Positions 28,801 through 39,990 of a stretch of 64,000 bases of DNA are shown piece after piece; the first letter of the stretch is position 1, and every line of letters begins with the position of its first letter. Position numbers and translations under genes: made by a program. The DNA comes from Pyrocephalus nanus (lineage: Eukaryota; Chordata; Aves; Passeriformes; Tyrannidae): NCBI GenBank assembly GCA_038380795.1, contig CM076259.1, positions 68,477,741 to 68,541,740 on the forward strand, given 5' to 3'. The notes beneath the pieces are model-generated. The model made no database searches, had not been told where the DNA came from, and saw only the letters and a list, made by a program, of their open reading frames with translations.

Positions 28801-29751
28801 TGTTTCCATGGGCCATAGTGAGGGAAGCTTAGCTTAAGACTGTTAACACTTACTGCTTGGTTTGCTTGCCAAAACACAGTCATCAAATGCCATTTGAAAT
28901 CATCTCTAAAGGTGCTAGGAATATCACCATAGGGCTGGCAAATATGATGAGAAGCTTATGGGAACACATGTTTTTCTGTGGGTCATGTGGGTTCTCAGAT
29001 GAATCAAAGTGATGATGTGCAGAAACCACTCTGGTGAAAGCATCTCCATGTTTAAAAATAAAATGCAGAAATACTATGTTAATAGGAAACTTGTGCACGA
29101 AGCTTTCACTTTTAACGTAATACATTCCTCTGGCCTTACTACAGTATTCGCAAGCAGCGCAGACAAAACTAATATGCATCTACGTATTATCCTGTATCCT
29201 TACCTAATCTTTTTTCCTCAAAGGACATAACATGCACCAGAACTCAGGTTAATCTTCCAATCTCCTACAAAGTAAAAAATTTCATTTTAGAATATTAAAA
29301 AGAAGAAAAAAGGCAAGAAAATTCATATATTTCCTTCATCCTGCTTCACTCATCATATTGAGGTAAACTTCTGTAGTTATTGCAATCACTATCAACCGAG
29401 TAAAAATGGCCATAGTATAATTTTGTCTACTTTCTGGTTAATGTGTTTTTCTTTAAAAATAAATCTCTTTTCATTTTTATGCACAGCCACAGTGAAGGAA
29501 CTGAAAAGAAATATTTTATCTATGTATCATAGGTTAAATTTAGCTGCAGTTGCCTGTGGTTATCATCTAATTACTGAGTGGCCCAAGTCAGAAATTTATT
29601 GTTGTTTGCTTGTGTGGAAAAAGCATACATTCCATGTACCGTACTACAGGGAGTTCCTGAGAAGTTTGTGAAAAATTAATGCAGAGATTGTGTTGGTAAT
29701 TTGAAATTAATCAGTACCAGAACTAAACTTTCTAAGGAAGGAAAAGGTCTC

Positions 29752-29832
29752 TTTTTTTTTTTTTTTTTCTTTTTCCCCAGAGCAGGTGTATTTACTTTTT
29801 TCTTTTTCTTTCTTTCTTTTAATTTTTTTTTT
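29752..29832. repeat. T/C-rich low-complexity tract
   Basis: A 17-base T run, then CTTTTTCCCCAG, then a TTTCT/CTTT repeat and another T run. The first part imitates a splice acceptor (polypyrimidine tract plus AG), but no open exon follows. Confidence 0.85.
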
Positions 29833-32800
29833 AATATTTATGATGCTAAAATGACTAAATGACTATACTTAAATTCTGGAACATTAAGTATGTAAGAAGT
29901 AACTGAATAAAACTGTGCAGCTTATTCCATGCTTCTAGTATCTCCAATAATTGAAGAAAAATTTCAGCTCAGCATTAACTGTCTGTGTTATCAGCTTTTT
30001 TTAAAGGAGGTTGCTTAAAGAAAGTGAAGCAAATGTTAAAATCAATACATGTAAAAAAAATATGTTCAATACTGTGTGTGCTGTCAGCTGTAAGTTACTT
30101 GGAGATGGTTTATATTTCATTTTGAGGGACTACACAAAGATTACTAGGAACTGTGTCTACTTGTACTGTGTAAACTCCCAGATGTCGCTGTTTCAGTCTT
30201 TGGAAATATTGAGAATACAAACCAGCTATTATCTCCTGGTATTTTTCTTTATTTTTTTACAACTAAGGGATCTTAAAATAAAAAAATAAAATTTAAAAAA
30301 AAGGATAATTTTTTAATAAGAGCTTGCTAATTTATTATTCTATGCTCATTTTCCTATGGCAGCCATAATTACTCACCTGTGTCGCAACAAGGTTGCTGTA
30401 TGCTATTTTGTTATTTCCTTCAAAAACTTTTAACATGAGTACAGACCAAAACTGACCTATTCTCTCCTGCCCCCTTTGCTTCCAACATGAGCACTTTCTT
30501 CCCTGGTCCTACCACTGTTTAAGTCCATTTGACTGTGTCTATAGAATAGACAGCACTGAGTGAAACCAGCAAGTGGCTGATTTAAAACAGGAAAAAACAT
30601 AGGAGTTGGTTCTTCACAAACCTTTCACAAGGATACTGTAGACGCTAAAAGTTTGGAAGGCTTGTAAAAATGGTTTTCCAAACGGCTAAAAGACAAGTAC
30701 TTCAAGGACAAGACCTCCGGCTTAAAAATCACAAGTCAGAGATTACTGTTCTCTGTCAAAGTATCCAGGGAGGAATTTATATTGGCTGCTGTCAGCTGGG
30801 GTAGATTGACTTTTAGTCTGAGTTATTATAGACCATAGTCTTTCTAAAACTGTTCTCTGTGTGAGTGCTATTGTGCAAATGTGGGTTTTATTGCAACCAA
30901 CAGGTGTACTTTCAAATTATCCATCCTGTTCACTCAGGTACCTATGCTCTGAAAAGCATTTTTTGTTGACAGAAACATCTGGGAGACCCAACAATGTTTC
31001 ATACAGCTCAGTGCAAGAGATTAGCCACTTTCTCAGATTTTCTTACAAGCAAGTCAAATTCATGACTGGATGTGTAGATATTGTTAGCTATCACCATCAG
31101 CTGTGCAGGATTCTCCTAGCTCTCTTCTCTGACAAGTCCTCCACAGTCTGTCTCTCTTGCTTTTACATTGGATGAAGGTTAAACTGGAAATGACTAAATG
31201 AATTTTCTTGATCATACCTTGATTACCAAACAGTGTACATATTCTTCAGAGAGCAGCATGTTTATCCTCTGTGCAGCTCCTTGTCACAGAGAAATGACCA
31301 TCTTCATTTTGCTGTTACAAATTTCAGAGCAGACTTTTGGGCAGCATGCCCAGGGTCCTGCACAAAATCTGCGTCAGAGCTGGGATACTTTGTGTTGAAG
31401 TTGCTATAATTTAGGGGTTATATCAATAGTGATGGTGTTCTTGAGAGTTAACACAAATGTACAACCTGGGAGTTAGGTCTGAGTTTAAGCTGATAAGAGC
31501 ATGAAGCAGCCAGGGAATTTTGGGAAGATTCTTCCCGTAACTGCCCGAATGATTATTCTGAACAATGTGTTACCATCCATTACTGTTCTTATCTCTACTA
31601 CCACTTACCCTAAGCCTGAGTCATCTATTGTATCTCAAGTGGATTTTATGAAGTGTTCCATATTTTATATTCTACGTGATGACATTGGCCCATTTTCTAT
31701 AATCTTTTGTTGGAGTTTCCTGGACTGCAAAGCACAGCCAAAACCTTCTCAGGCTGGGAAATCAAATATAAAATGACATAATATAAGAAAAAACCATTAT
31801 AGTTAATTGGATTTCTTAATCAGAAATGGGGAAAAAATCAAATAGTGTATTTTTTGAGTGGCTCTATTTTAATATAATTAAAAAAATACAAGTGTTCCCA
31901 ATATCACTGTAAACTTGATCCGCACATTTTTGATGTGGACAGATAATTTGTATTTGGGTTTTCTGAACCAAGTACATCCTCACTGTGTTTTCTGATTAAA
32001 GAAAAATATTGTAAACATTAAGCGTAAAAATTTGCAGTGTTTGAAAAGAATCTTGGGTAGTTATTTTAAAAAGACATTACTTTTCTTACTGGAATTATTG
32101 TATTTTTTATTGTTGGTAGTAGACTTTATTTTTCTACTTGGAACAATATCATATTACTCTTACAAAAAATACACTTTTCAAGTATTTTGAGACACAATTT
32201 CAGGCAGTAGCTTAATTTAGGATGTAAATGAGTTGTGTAGCATTCTGTAGTATTCTTGCCATAATTCTTCCCTTTGAAATAGTTTTGGTTCTCCTGTAGT
32301 TTGGGTAGAGATAATGTTAAAAATTTGATATCTGCTTCTCTACTTGCTATGTAGGCTTTATTTTAAGGCAGGTCTTTGCAGCATAAAGTCAAAGCTAAAG
32401 TAATCCACTGGAGATCTGCAGGTGATATAAATCTTGCCACACTATAAATAGGAATACAACAGGGTCTAGAGGTAAGAAAATAGTCTAGGTTTACATTAGT
32501 TGGGGGAGTTCTAATCCATAAAATTAAAGAGATTAGAGAGTGACTCATCTGACCATGTTGTTCTTTTTTCTTCATTTCTGCAGGGATGGGAATGTGTCAA
32601 ATATTGGTTGGGAAGCCAATATGGTCCAACATGGTAGTGAACAGGGACTTACTGTAACCATATTTTTCTGTTTTCAATAAAATAGTGAATTAAAACTGCA
32701 CTTTTTATAAATGCAGAATTTTTAAAACAAAAATGTCTGTATGCACAATTTCCCATACATGACTAACCTACTGGACTGACTGAAAATGAAAATGTTCTCT

Positions 32801-33427
32801 GTCTTCTCTAATATACCTTTAAAGGAAGGTTTGGAGCATATCAGAGATTAAAACTCCAGCTTACTTGAAACCTGGAAACTCTTACTATAACAGTATTTCT
32901 AAAGCATAAGCATAATCTCTCTGTACTTCCCCTCAAGTGAACTGAAATTCATTTCCAGTTGCAAATTCCATTATAAACAACCTGCAAAAATGCAATACAT
33001 GGTGACAGTGATATTTATCTCAATGTTAAATTCAGGAACATCCTTTCCAATTGCTGTAGATGTGGGAGAGGAAAAGACAGAACAGGCCTGGCTAAGTTTT
33101 AGAGCAACCTGGATGTTTCATATTCATTTGTTCCTTTTGATATAGTTGTTCATTGAATGATTATTTCTTCCACTGGATTTTTTGATATTAGGTTTAGAAA
33201 CCTAGCTTCATTTCTCAGCTCTCTCTCTACACACCAGTGAGGAAGAAATGTCCCCAGGTGGAGGAAAAATATAATAATGAATGGTGTTACTTTAAGTCAC
33301 AATGCCGAAGAAGCATAAAAATAATTTCTCATAAAAATAATTTTCTTCCTGCTACAAAACCTAGGCTGATTGCCCTGAAAAATTATGAGCAAACTGACTC
33401 TTAACATTAGATTGAAGAATGATTCTT

Positions 33428-33452
33428 GGTTTTTGTTTTGTTTTGTTTTTTC
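33428..33452. repeat. (TTTTG)n microsatellite
   Basis: About four TTTTG-type units in forward orientation. Confidence 0.8.
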
Positions 33453-34179
33453 TGGTCAGACATCTAGGACAAAAACAGAAGACAAAATCCACATCTATGG
33501 CTTGTTGGTGATTAAAGTTGTTGCTTTTATTTAATTAAAATATCTATGATTCCCAAATTTAGTATGAAAGTACAACATTAAAATATCTGAGTCTGGAGGA
33601 CTCAGCTGGTGTAATTCAATGTGGTTCTGGTAAATAATATTGGTCCAGATCTACCATTTGAGATCTCGTAGCACTGAGAAAGGACTGCTCATTTCAAAAC
33701 ATGATGACTGTGATACTCACCAGAGTTCATTGAAAAGGTAATCTATTTCTAAACAAAATGAGGGGCGAAGATGCCTTTCAACAGAAGGTGCAAGGAGAAG
33801 TGTGCTCTGTTGGAAACAAACAAAAAAGTAAATCATAAAATGAAAACATTTTCATTTCTTTGTAAGAATAGGAACAGAAAAATGTTAAAAAGATCTAGGA
33901 AGAAGGACAGACACATGCCTGAATGGAAAATAATAATTATTTAATTGATCAGATATGTGGATATTTTAGAAAAAATAGTACCTCCACAGACTTATTATTT
34001 CTAGAAATGCTCTCAAAGATGTGGTTCACACAAAAAACCAAACCACTATAACTTGCTGGTAACGCTATCCTTGCAAATGGAATATGGAGTGATTTCACTT
34101 TTGTGCTGACCCAGAACCCTCATCTCATTTTTGAGGATGAATTCCAGCACCTCAGCTACTGTAGAAACAGATGATTTAG

Positions 34180-34306
34180 CCTCCTGTAGTGCTTTAACCT
34201 TGGCTAGATGCCAGGTGCCACCAAGCCTCTCTATCATCCCAGCTGGACAGGTGAGAGAGAATAAGATGGAAAACAACTAGTAGATTGAGATAAGGCAATT
34301 TACTAA

Positions 34307-34357
<51 letters not shown>

Positions 34358-34786
34358 CAAAAGCTTGTGTGTGCACAAGTGAAGGGGTAAATAATTAGGT
34401 TTATTATCTACTTCCATCACTAAGTGATGTCTGGCCACGTCCCAGGAAACAGGGCTTCAACAACGCATAACGATTTCTCAGCAGGCAGCTATTGGAAACA
34501 ACAAATGGCCCCCTTCTTTGTCCTTTCCTTAGCTTTTATATCTGAGCTGAAGTCATATGGTCTAGAATATCCCTTTGGTCAGTTTGGGTGAACTGGCCTA
34601 CTTGTATCCCCTTCCAGGATCTTGCCCTCAATTGAGGAAGGCATGTTACAGCCCTGATGCTGTGCTCAGCAGTAGCCAAAACATGGTGTGTTATTAACAT
34701 CCTTTAAGCTGCCAATGCAAAGCACAGCACAGTGAGGGCTACTATGGGGAAATGAATACCATCACAGCCAGACTCAATACACCTCC
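34180..34786 (-). mobile_element. Solo LTR of an avian ERVL-like endogenous retrovirus
   Basis: The LTR occupies 34185-34781 on the reverse strand (597 bp). It is flanked by perfect 5-bp target duplications CCTCC (34180-34184 and 34782-34786). Read in sense, it starts TGTATTGAGTCTGGC and ends GGTTAAAGCACTACA, so it has the TG...CA ends of retroviral LTRs. A TATA box (TATAAAA, complement of 34534-34540) lies in the U3 end and a polyadenylation signal (AATAAA, complement of 34400-34405) follows. The overall sequence matches, from memory, a very common bird LTR family whose 5-bp duplications are typical of ERVL-type elements. No internal viral genes lie next to it, so the provirus was lost by LTR-LTR recombination. 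A 47-base homopolymer has expanded inside it. Confidence 0.92.
34310..34356. repeat. Poly-A run of 47 (poly-T in the sense of the LTR)
   Basis: Uninterrupted A from 34310 to 34356, inside the solo LTR between its polyadenylation signal and its 3' end. Related LTRs, as I remember them, have an interrupted TTTGCTTT-type stretch here. TTTGC and GCTTT remain at the edges, which suggests slippage expansion of that stretch. The exact length may be a sequencing estimate. Confidence 0.85.
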
Positions 34787-34790
34787 TTTG

Positions 34791-35177
34791 GGCACAGAAT
34801 CACTGAATAATTGAGGATGGAAGTGATTTCTGGGGATCATCTGGTCAAACTCTCCCTGCCCAGGACAACATGTGGGCAGCTTGTTCAGTGCTCAGTCACT
34901 CTCACAGTAAAGAAAGTGTTTTTTGCTCAGCCAGACTTTCCTGTGTTTTGATTTGTGTCTACTGCCTCTGGTTTTGTCACGGGGCACCACTAAGAAGATT
35001 CTGGACTCATTCTCTTTTTACCTTCCCTTCATTGATGAAACTGACCCTGAGATGTCTGTTCTTCAGGCTGAACAGCCCCCAGTCCCTCAGTCTGTACTCA
35101 TAGACCTTCAAGACCTTGATGGTCCTTTGTGTGCTTGTGTCTCTCTTGTACTGGGGATCCTAGACCTGGACCAGAAA
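34791..35177 (-). repeat. CR1 LINE, older 5'-truncated copy, reverse strand
   Basis: The left edge reads CACAGAATCACTGAATAATT, then GAGGATGGAAGTGATTTCTG and GGATCATCTGGTCAAACTC. This is the reversed CR1 3' UTR in a degraded form. Further right are CTCTGGTTTTGTCACGGGG, the reversed CAGGCTGAACAGCCCCCAGT motif and TACTGGGGATCCTAGACCTG, all landmarks of the CR1 ORF2 end and 3' UTR. The 3' end of the element lies within 10 bp of the solo LTR's target duplication. Divergence is higher than in the 3.5 kb copy. Two overlapping forward open frames here (34870-35103 and 34923-35354) are antisense shadows and not genes. Confidence 0.9.
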
Positions 35178-38100
35178 GATTTAGTAAAAGGTGAAAAATT
35201 TATGATTTCTAAAAAGAAAACAGAGTACTCAGAGACTCAGTGGGGTTTTGTATGTGAGGTCTCTGCTCTCATCTCTGATGGATCAAGCTACCACACTGTT
35301 CACAGTGAGAGACCCAGGCATTTCACTTCAGCTTTCAAAATAATTCTTTCTTAATTGTTTGTAGAGCCTATATGCCTAGTGTAAGTCTTCGGAACCACCC
35401 TGTCAGTCTTGGGGAATCTGGATTACCCTGACAGCTCTATTAAGCACTGCAGAGCCTAAGTGGAGGACACAGAGGAGATATCACTGATTTAAAATTTTGT
35501 CAGTGACTGAAATATTGCATGTCATTTCCATATTTAAGAAAAATTAAATCATGCTAGAAGAAGTGCAAATAAAGTGTGTTGGTTCAGAATGGAAGACAGA
35601 GGACCTCTTAGGCAGAGGGGAAACTGCAAGACATGATTCTTTTTGCTTAATGAAATGAGTGCTGAGAGGAGATAATACTTGTGATAGTAAATATGAGGCC
35701 AGGGGAAGAAATGTTTACATGGCTGTATGTAAGTTCATTAAAGAAATATAGACTGTCAATGAGTAAATTAGGACTAGAAATTAGATTTTTCTCCAACCAG
35801 GGAAGAGATTATTAAAAAAAAAAAAAAATTAAGAAACCCAGGTGGCTTGAAAATGGAAGGTGCTGCATTTATAGAAAATAAACAACAATATTGTTTCCCA
35901 TGGTAGGAATATCTTTCATTTTCATGTTCTTATCACTATTTTTCATCATCTTTTTAATGCTTCAAATCTTCTCATGAACTCATTGGACAGATTTTTTTCA
36001 CATCCTAGCAAGTCACAGAAGTGAGTATCACATTCTTGGCCAAAATAAAGTAACAATATGTGATTTTTCATTTGCTGCTTTAATTTTGCTCCTCCAGTCA
36101 GGAAAGGAAAGAGAGAATCTAAAAATTTCCCTTCAGCTCTATGCATAAATTTTAGTTTCTAATGAAAGCAACTTTGTCTTCAGTTGATTCACTTGAATTA
36201 CATGAGGCCAAAGTTTTAGAGATGTTTTTGAAGTGTGTCTCCACTGAAGATTAAATGTATTCATTTGATCTCAATGATACTTATGTAGTTCAGAATTGAT
36301 AATCAAAGTCTTTTGTGTACTGCTTTGTGGTCTATTATTATTTTTGTACTGGAGCTCAAAACCAACACATTTGTGAATATTATTTTTACTTGGCTAATTT
36401 ATAAAAATAGAGATTTCTGGAAAGCTGATAAAATCCATATCTGCTTACTTAGGGTGGAGGACCTTTCTCAAAGACTTCTATCTCTTCTAAAGGGCTTTTT
36501 CTTCCTCTTAAAGATTTTCGTATCAACAGAGGCCAACAACCCCTAGATCTTTTTGTGATTGAAAGGATGTTTGTTTTTGGAAAACTGTACGGTCAACCAC
36601 TGCTGTTCAGGTTTCAGGATGTCCAGGTTCCTGTTTTTTTTTCAGGTTGTGGTGCCCCAGAGTCACACTGTGCCTTTTCTTTTGATAAAATATTGTGAGA
36701 AATAGAAAAGTTGCATATTTCAAGCAATCCATGAGAGGGGGGGGAAAAAAGCATTCTTGAGGCATTTGTGTTATGAGTAAGGAGATGCTTTTTCAAGAAG
36801 AATAGCCATGGACTAACAGAGATATTGTCGTGCAGAAAGTAGGCCATGCCTCTTCTCTTCATTGCAGTTGATTGAAACTCAAGTAGGTTAGTCATGGGCT
36901 TTCTAAATTCTTGTATGTTGTTTCCACATTTACATTGCTACAGTCATATGGAAATTTGTGCTTCAGGTTTTATAGGACTATAAACATGTAAGAAAATAGG
37001 AAATAAAAAAGTTTGAATTCATAGAATCATGGTATCATATAATAATTTATGTTGCAAAAGACCCTTAAGATCATCAAGTACAACCGTAAAACATATAAAA
37101 TTATTCCAATAGTATAAAACTCAGGAGCCTGGGTTACTTCAGCTGAAACAAGAGATGATTGTATAGTAAAGAACTGAAGGAGAGGAAGGTGATAAATTCT
37201 GTGTTAGCTAACTAGATTTAGTCTACTAGTTGCATGCACTTTTTCAGTCATGATGACTCCAAATATTTCTGTCATGGTATCTAATTTTTCTTATAACAGC
37301 AGATCCTACTGTGAGAAAAAAAAATTACGTTGATTTCTGTGGAAGCAGATTCCTTATAAATGATCTGTTTCACACTCACCAGGAGCTGAGTGTGAAGCCA
37401 CATGGAGCAGTACTGCCTGTGTTTCAGACTATGTGGTTCTTCACTTGCAGATCTATTACCATTTGATAATATGTACTTTGCTAGTTTATCATTCCAAATT
37501 ACCTTACACATTTTTGTTTCTGTCGTAGCTATTTTACAGAATGAAGAAAGATTTTCAGTGTATTTTTATAATGCTCAGTTACACTTAGAGCATATGCTGA
37601 GTAAATACTAGATTATCAGTAATGCTATTAACATGTGTTACACAGCAAAGGTTATTTTTCCTTAATCATGGCAATATTAAGACAGATGGCTCAAGTTTAA
37701 CTGATGAGTGAACAGAGGAAAGTAACACCTTTACATGTATAGCCACACACTTGTATTTTGCTGTCTTTTGGCTTCTCTTTGAGAGTTTAAAAAGAAACCT
37801 TGTATTCTTTATTAAGGGTACAGTGAATCGATGAAAGACCAAAAAAGAAACTTTAATGATCTAGGAACTCTAATCTTTTTGCAACTAGTATGTTACAGAG
37901 TGAGCTTTGTAGTTATCTTTTGAAAGCAGAAGGATTTCATCACTACCTCGAGGAGACAAAATGCAGCCTGAATAAGATGTTATTACTGAAAAGCAGATCA
38001 GTTTATCAGCCACAATGCAAATGTGTCACAGAAGGACGACGACAGACAGCCAGTCAGAATACGATATTTTATGTATAAACAACAGAAGCAGCCCAGGCAA

Positions 38101-38569
38101 TAAACAATTTAATTGAACGCATTCACTGTAGTGATAATACTCAAGTTCAAATTCCCTTTTCCCTTTCGTCATTGGGATGCAGCAGTTTGGAGGGCTTAAT
38201 AGCTCCCTTTGCTGGCCACAAGCAAGAAGTGCAATTTGTGGCACAATCCCTGTTCCGTGTGCAGTATCAGGTTTTAATTATCTCCACAGGCAATATGTCC
38301 TGGTTCCTGCTTTCAGTTACGGTATAGGTCGTCTTTTCAACAGTTCACCAACTTCAAGGAAAAATACAAACAGAGCACCAAAACAAACAAGGATGCAAAT
38401 TAAACTAGTATAAATATACTAAATGAAGATTGAAACAAAACATGGTTTGATATAAACTTTAAATAGAAATATATCATACATAGAAAATCAAACAATTTTT
38501 CTGTATAAAATAACCAAAATAAGATTGACTGAAAAAGTTAGTATTTCTAACAGATACTACAACACAAAA
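35178..38569. other. Mostly unique AT-rich sequence, no gene seen
   Basis: It contains one CR1 tail (37017-37093, listed separately) and an A run at about 35814-35828. Open frames stay under 95 codons and show no family. The part at 38030-38340 is compositionally balanced, of high complexity and free of recognised repeats, which would fit a conserved non-coding element, but conservation cannot be judged from one sequence. Confidence 0.5.
37017..37093 (-). repeat. CR1 LINE 3' tail fragment, reverse strand
   Basis: ATTCATAGAATCATGGTATC, then TTGCAAAAGACCCTTAAGAT and CATCAAGTACAACC, follow the reversed CR1 3' end (normally ATCATAGAAT, then TTGGAAGGGACC and ATCATCTAGTCCAACC) with many substitutions. 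Only about 75 bp survive. Confidence 0.75.
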
Positions 38570-38574
38570 AGCTG

Positions 38575-39990
38575 ACCCATACCTTACCCCTTTACCAGTA
38601 ACCTTAACCTGACCCAGAACATTCACATGAAGCCTTTTCAGAATCCCAAATGCTAAACTGTAAGCCTCAAAGGTGAGCTCAATACCCAGCCCTGGCCTAA
38701 ATTCAAATCCCTAAGCAGAAATCCAAATGAGATGCCTGAAGCCTTAGTCACCCTTAGTCACCAAGGTCCATAGACCCTCACTCTAAACCTGAAGTGCTAG
38801 AATCCTTTCTTAATCTTGGCTCATATGTGTTAGGCCCACGAGGAGACAGAAGAAGGGTAGGGTTTGTGATGTTATGGAACCTAAGGAGATGATTGTGATG
38901 GACAAGAAAACCAGGCTTGTATTAGGGAATTTGAATCAGTGTAATTTATTGCCAATTAACAAAATTTTAATTACTGATGCTGGTATTATAAACCCTGCCT
39001 CCCTCCCTGCAAAAAATAAACAAACAGGGAAAATGCATTGGCTATCCTCTGGGCATCTTTGCTCTCCACTTTCCTGCCTCTAATCCATTTGCTGTGCCTT
39101 ATGCTCAGATCCTTTGGTGAGGCAATAGGTGATGTAGGAGACAGGAGTTGGTGTGGAGAAATTCCTTTTATTCTGATGCCATTTGTTTCTTAACCGGTCC
39201 AACACGAATTCCTCCACTAACCACAGTACCTTCAGAGTCATACCTCCTCCTGATTCTTCTTTCTGTCCCTGTCCAGTCAGATATTTGCCTCTAGCCCTTG
39301 CCCAGGCTTCTCTTTTTTTCCAGCAGTTAGAGTGCAATTTTTTGGCATTTTTTCCTGCTCTTCTGTCATTCTTCTCGGCCATTTCCCCCTGTGTCTTTTG
39401 CTCTGACATCATTGTCTCTTTCCTTGTCCCTTTGCCTCAGGATTAACTACCTAACATTTCTTTGCAGGTGCTCCAGAAATTCCTCTGATTCTGTCATACA
39501 GTGCACGCACTTTGTCTGCTGTGGGCTGGCATGAGCTGGGTCTGGCACAGGGCAGTCCATGACCTCCGCCCACACAGATCATCCCTGCAGGTCCTCATGA
39601 AATAAAAATCAAATCCCAAATCCAACCACTAAGCCTCTGCCCTACCAAAGACCTTTATGGAGTAAGGGGAGCAAGGAGGTCATGGGACAGGAGAGGGAGA
39701 TGCGTGTTAGAGGGCAAGTGCTTTGTTGTTGACTGTGAGAGCCCCTCTGTTTCAGTAGCTGATTGTCCATGAGGTGGAGGCTGGGCAGTGGGAAGAAATG
39801 GTGATGTATGTAGAACAGAGTTGGAGGCATCAGCTTTGCTAGGCCCTCATGCTGGGGCCAAGCACAATGCCACAGTGCTAGCAAAGCCCTCAGCCCTACC
39901 TCCAATTCTTAGCCCAGTGCCTTTTTCTAATCCATAACCTCAAAATATAAATCCAAATCCTCAAATTTAACACCTTCCTCTATTCCTCAC
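38575..39990. repeat. C/A-rich degenerate block with telomere-like words
   Basis: At 38575-38800 and again at 39595-39990 the forward strand is rich in words such as CCTTAACCTGACCC, CTCACTCTAAACCT, AATCCAAATCC, CCAACCACTAAGCC and CTCACCCTAGG. On the other strand these read as loose TTAGGG/GGATTTGG-like repeats. An exact 10-bp duplication CCCTTAGTCA lies at 38742-38761. The middle (38830-39590) is pyrimidine-rich on the forward strand and unidentified. A 110-codon reverse frame (39080-39412) is charged and low-complexity, with no family resemblance. This may be a decayed satellite or interstitial telomere-like array; the identification is weak. Confidence 0.35.

Larger units (their letters stand above)
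25877..34184. other. AT-rich unique stretch with simple repeats, no gene seen
   Basis: About 8.3 kb with no recognised mobile element. It contains a T run at about 27342-27356, a T/C-rich tract at 29752-29832, a TTTTG tract at 33428-33452 and many short A runs. Open frames of about 90-104 codons (28883-29179 reverse; 30011-30289, 30861-31175 and 31501-31776 forward) have no family signature and are best explained by chance. Confidence 0.5.

Noticed and set aside
29752..29785. Strong splice acceptor-like tract ending CCCCAG
   Set aside because: It is part of a T/C simple-sequence tract and no open exon or donor follows at a sensible distance.
32595..32630. Inverted repeat around TTGGTTGGG...CCAAT
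   Set aside because: The arms match for only five or six bases; not distinguishable from chance.
34310..34356. Poly-A run as the tail of a processed pseudogene
   Set aside because: It lies inside a well-bounded solo LTR with its own target duplications; no cDNA-like body precedes it.
34870..35354. Forward frames of 77 and 143 codons as a gene
   Set aside because: Most of the span is the antisense of a reverse-strand CR1; the translation is a shadow.
39080..39446. Opposed 110- and 87-codon frames as a gene
   Set aside because: They lie in the pyrimidine-rich middle of a degenerate block; charged low-complexity translation with no family.
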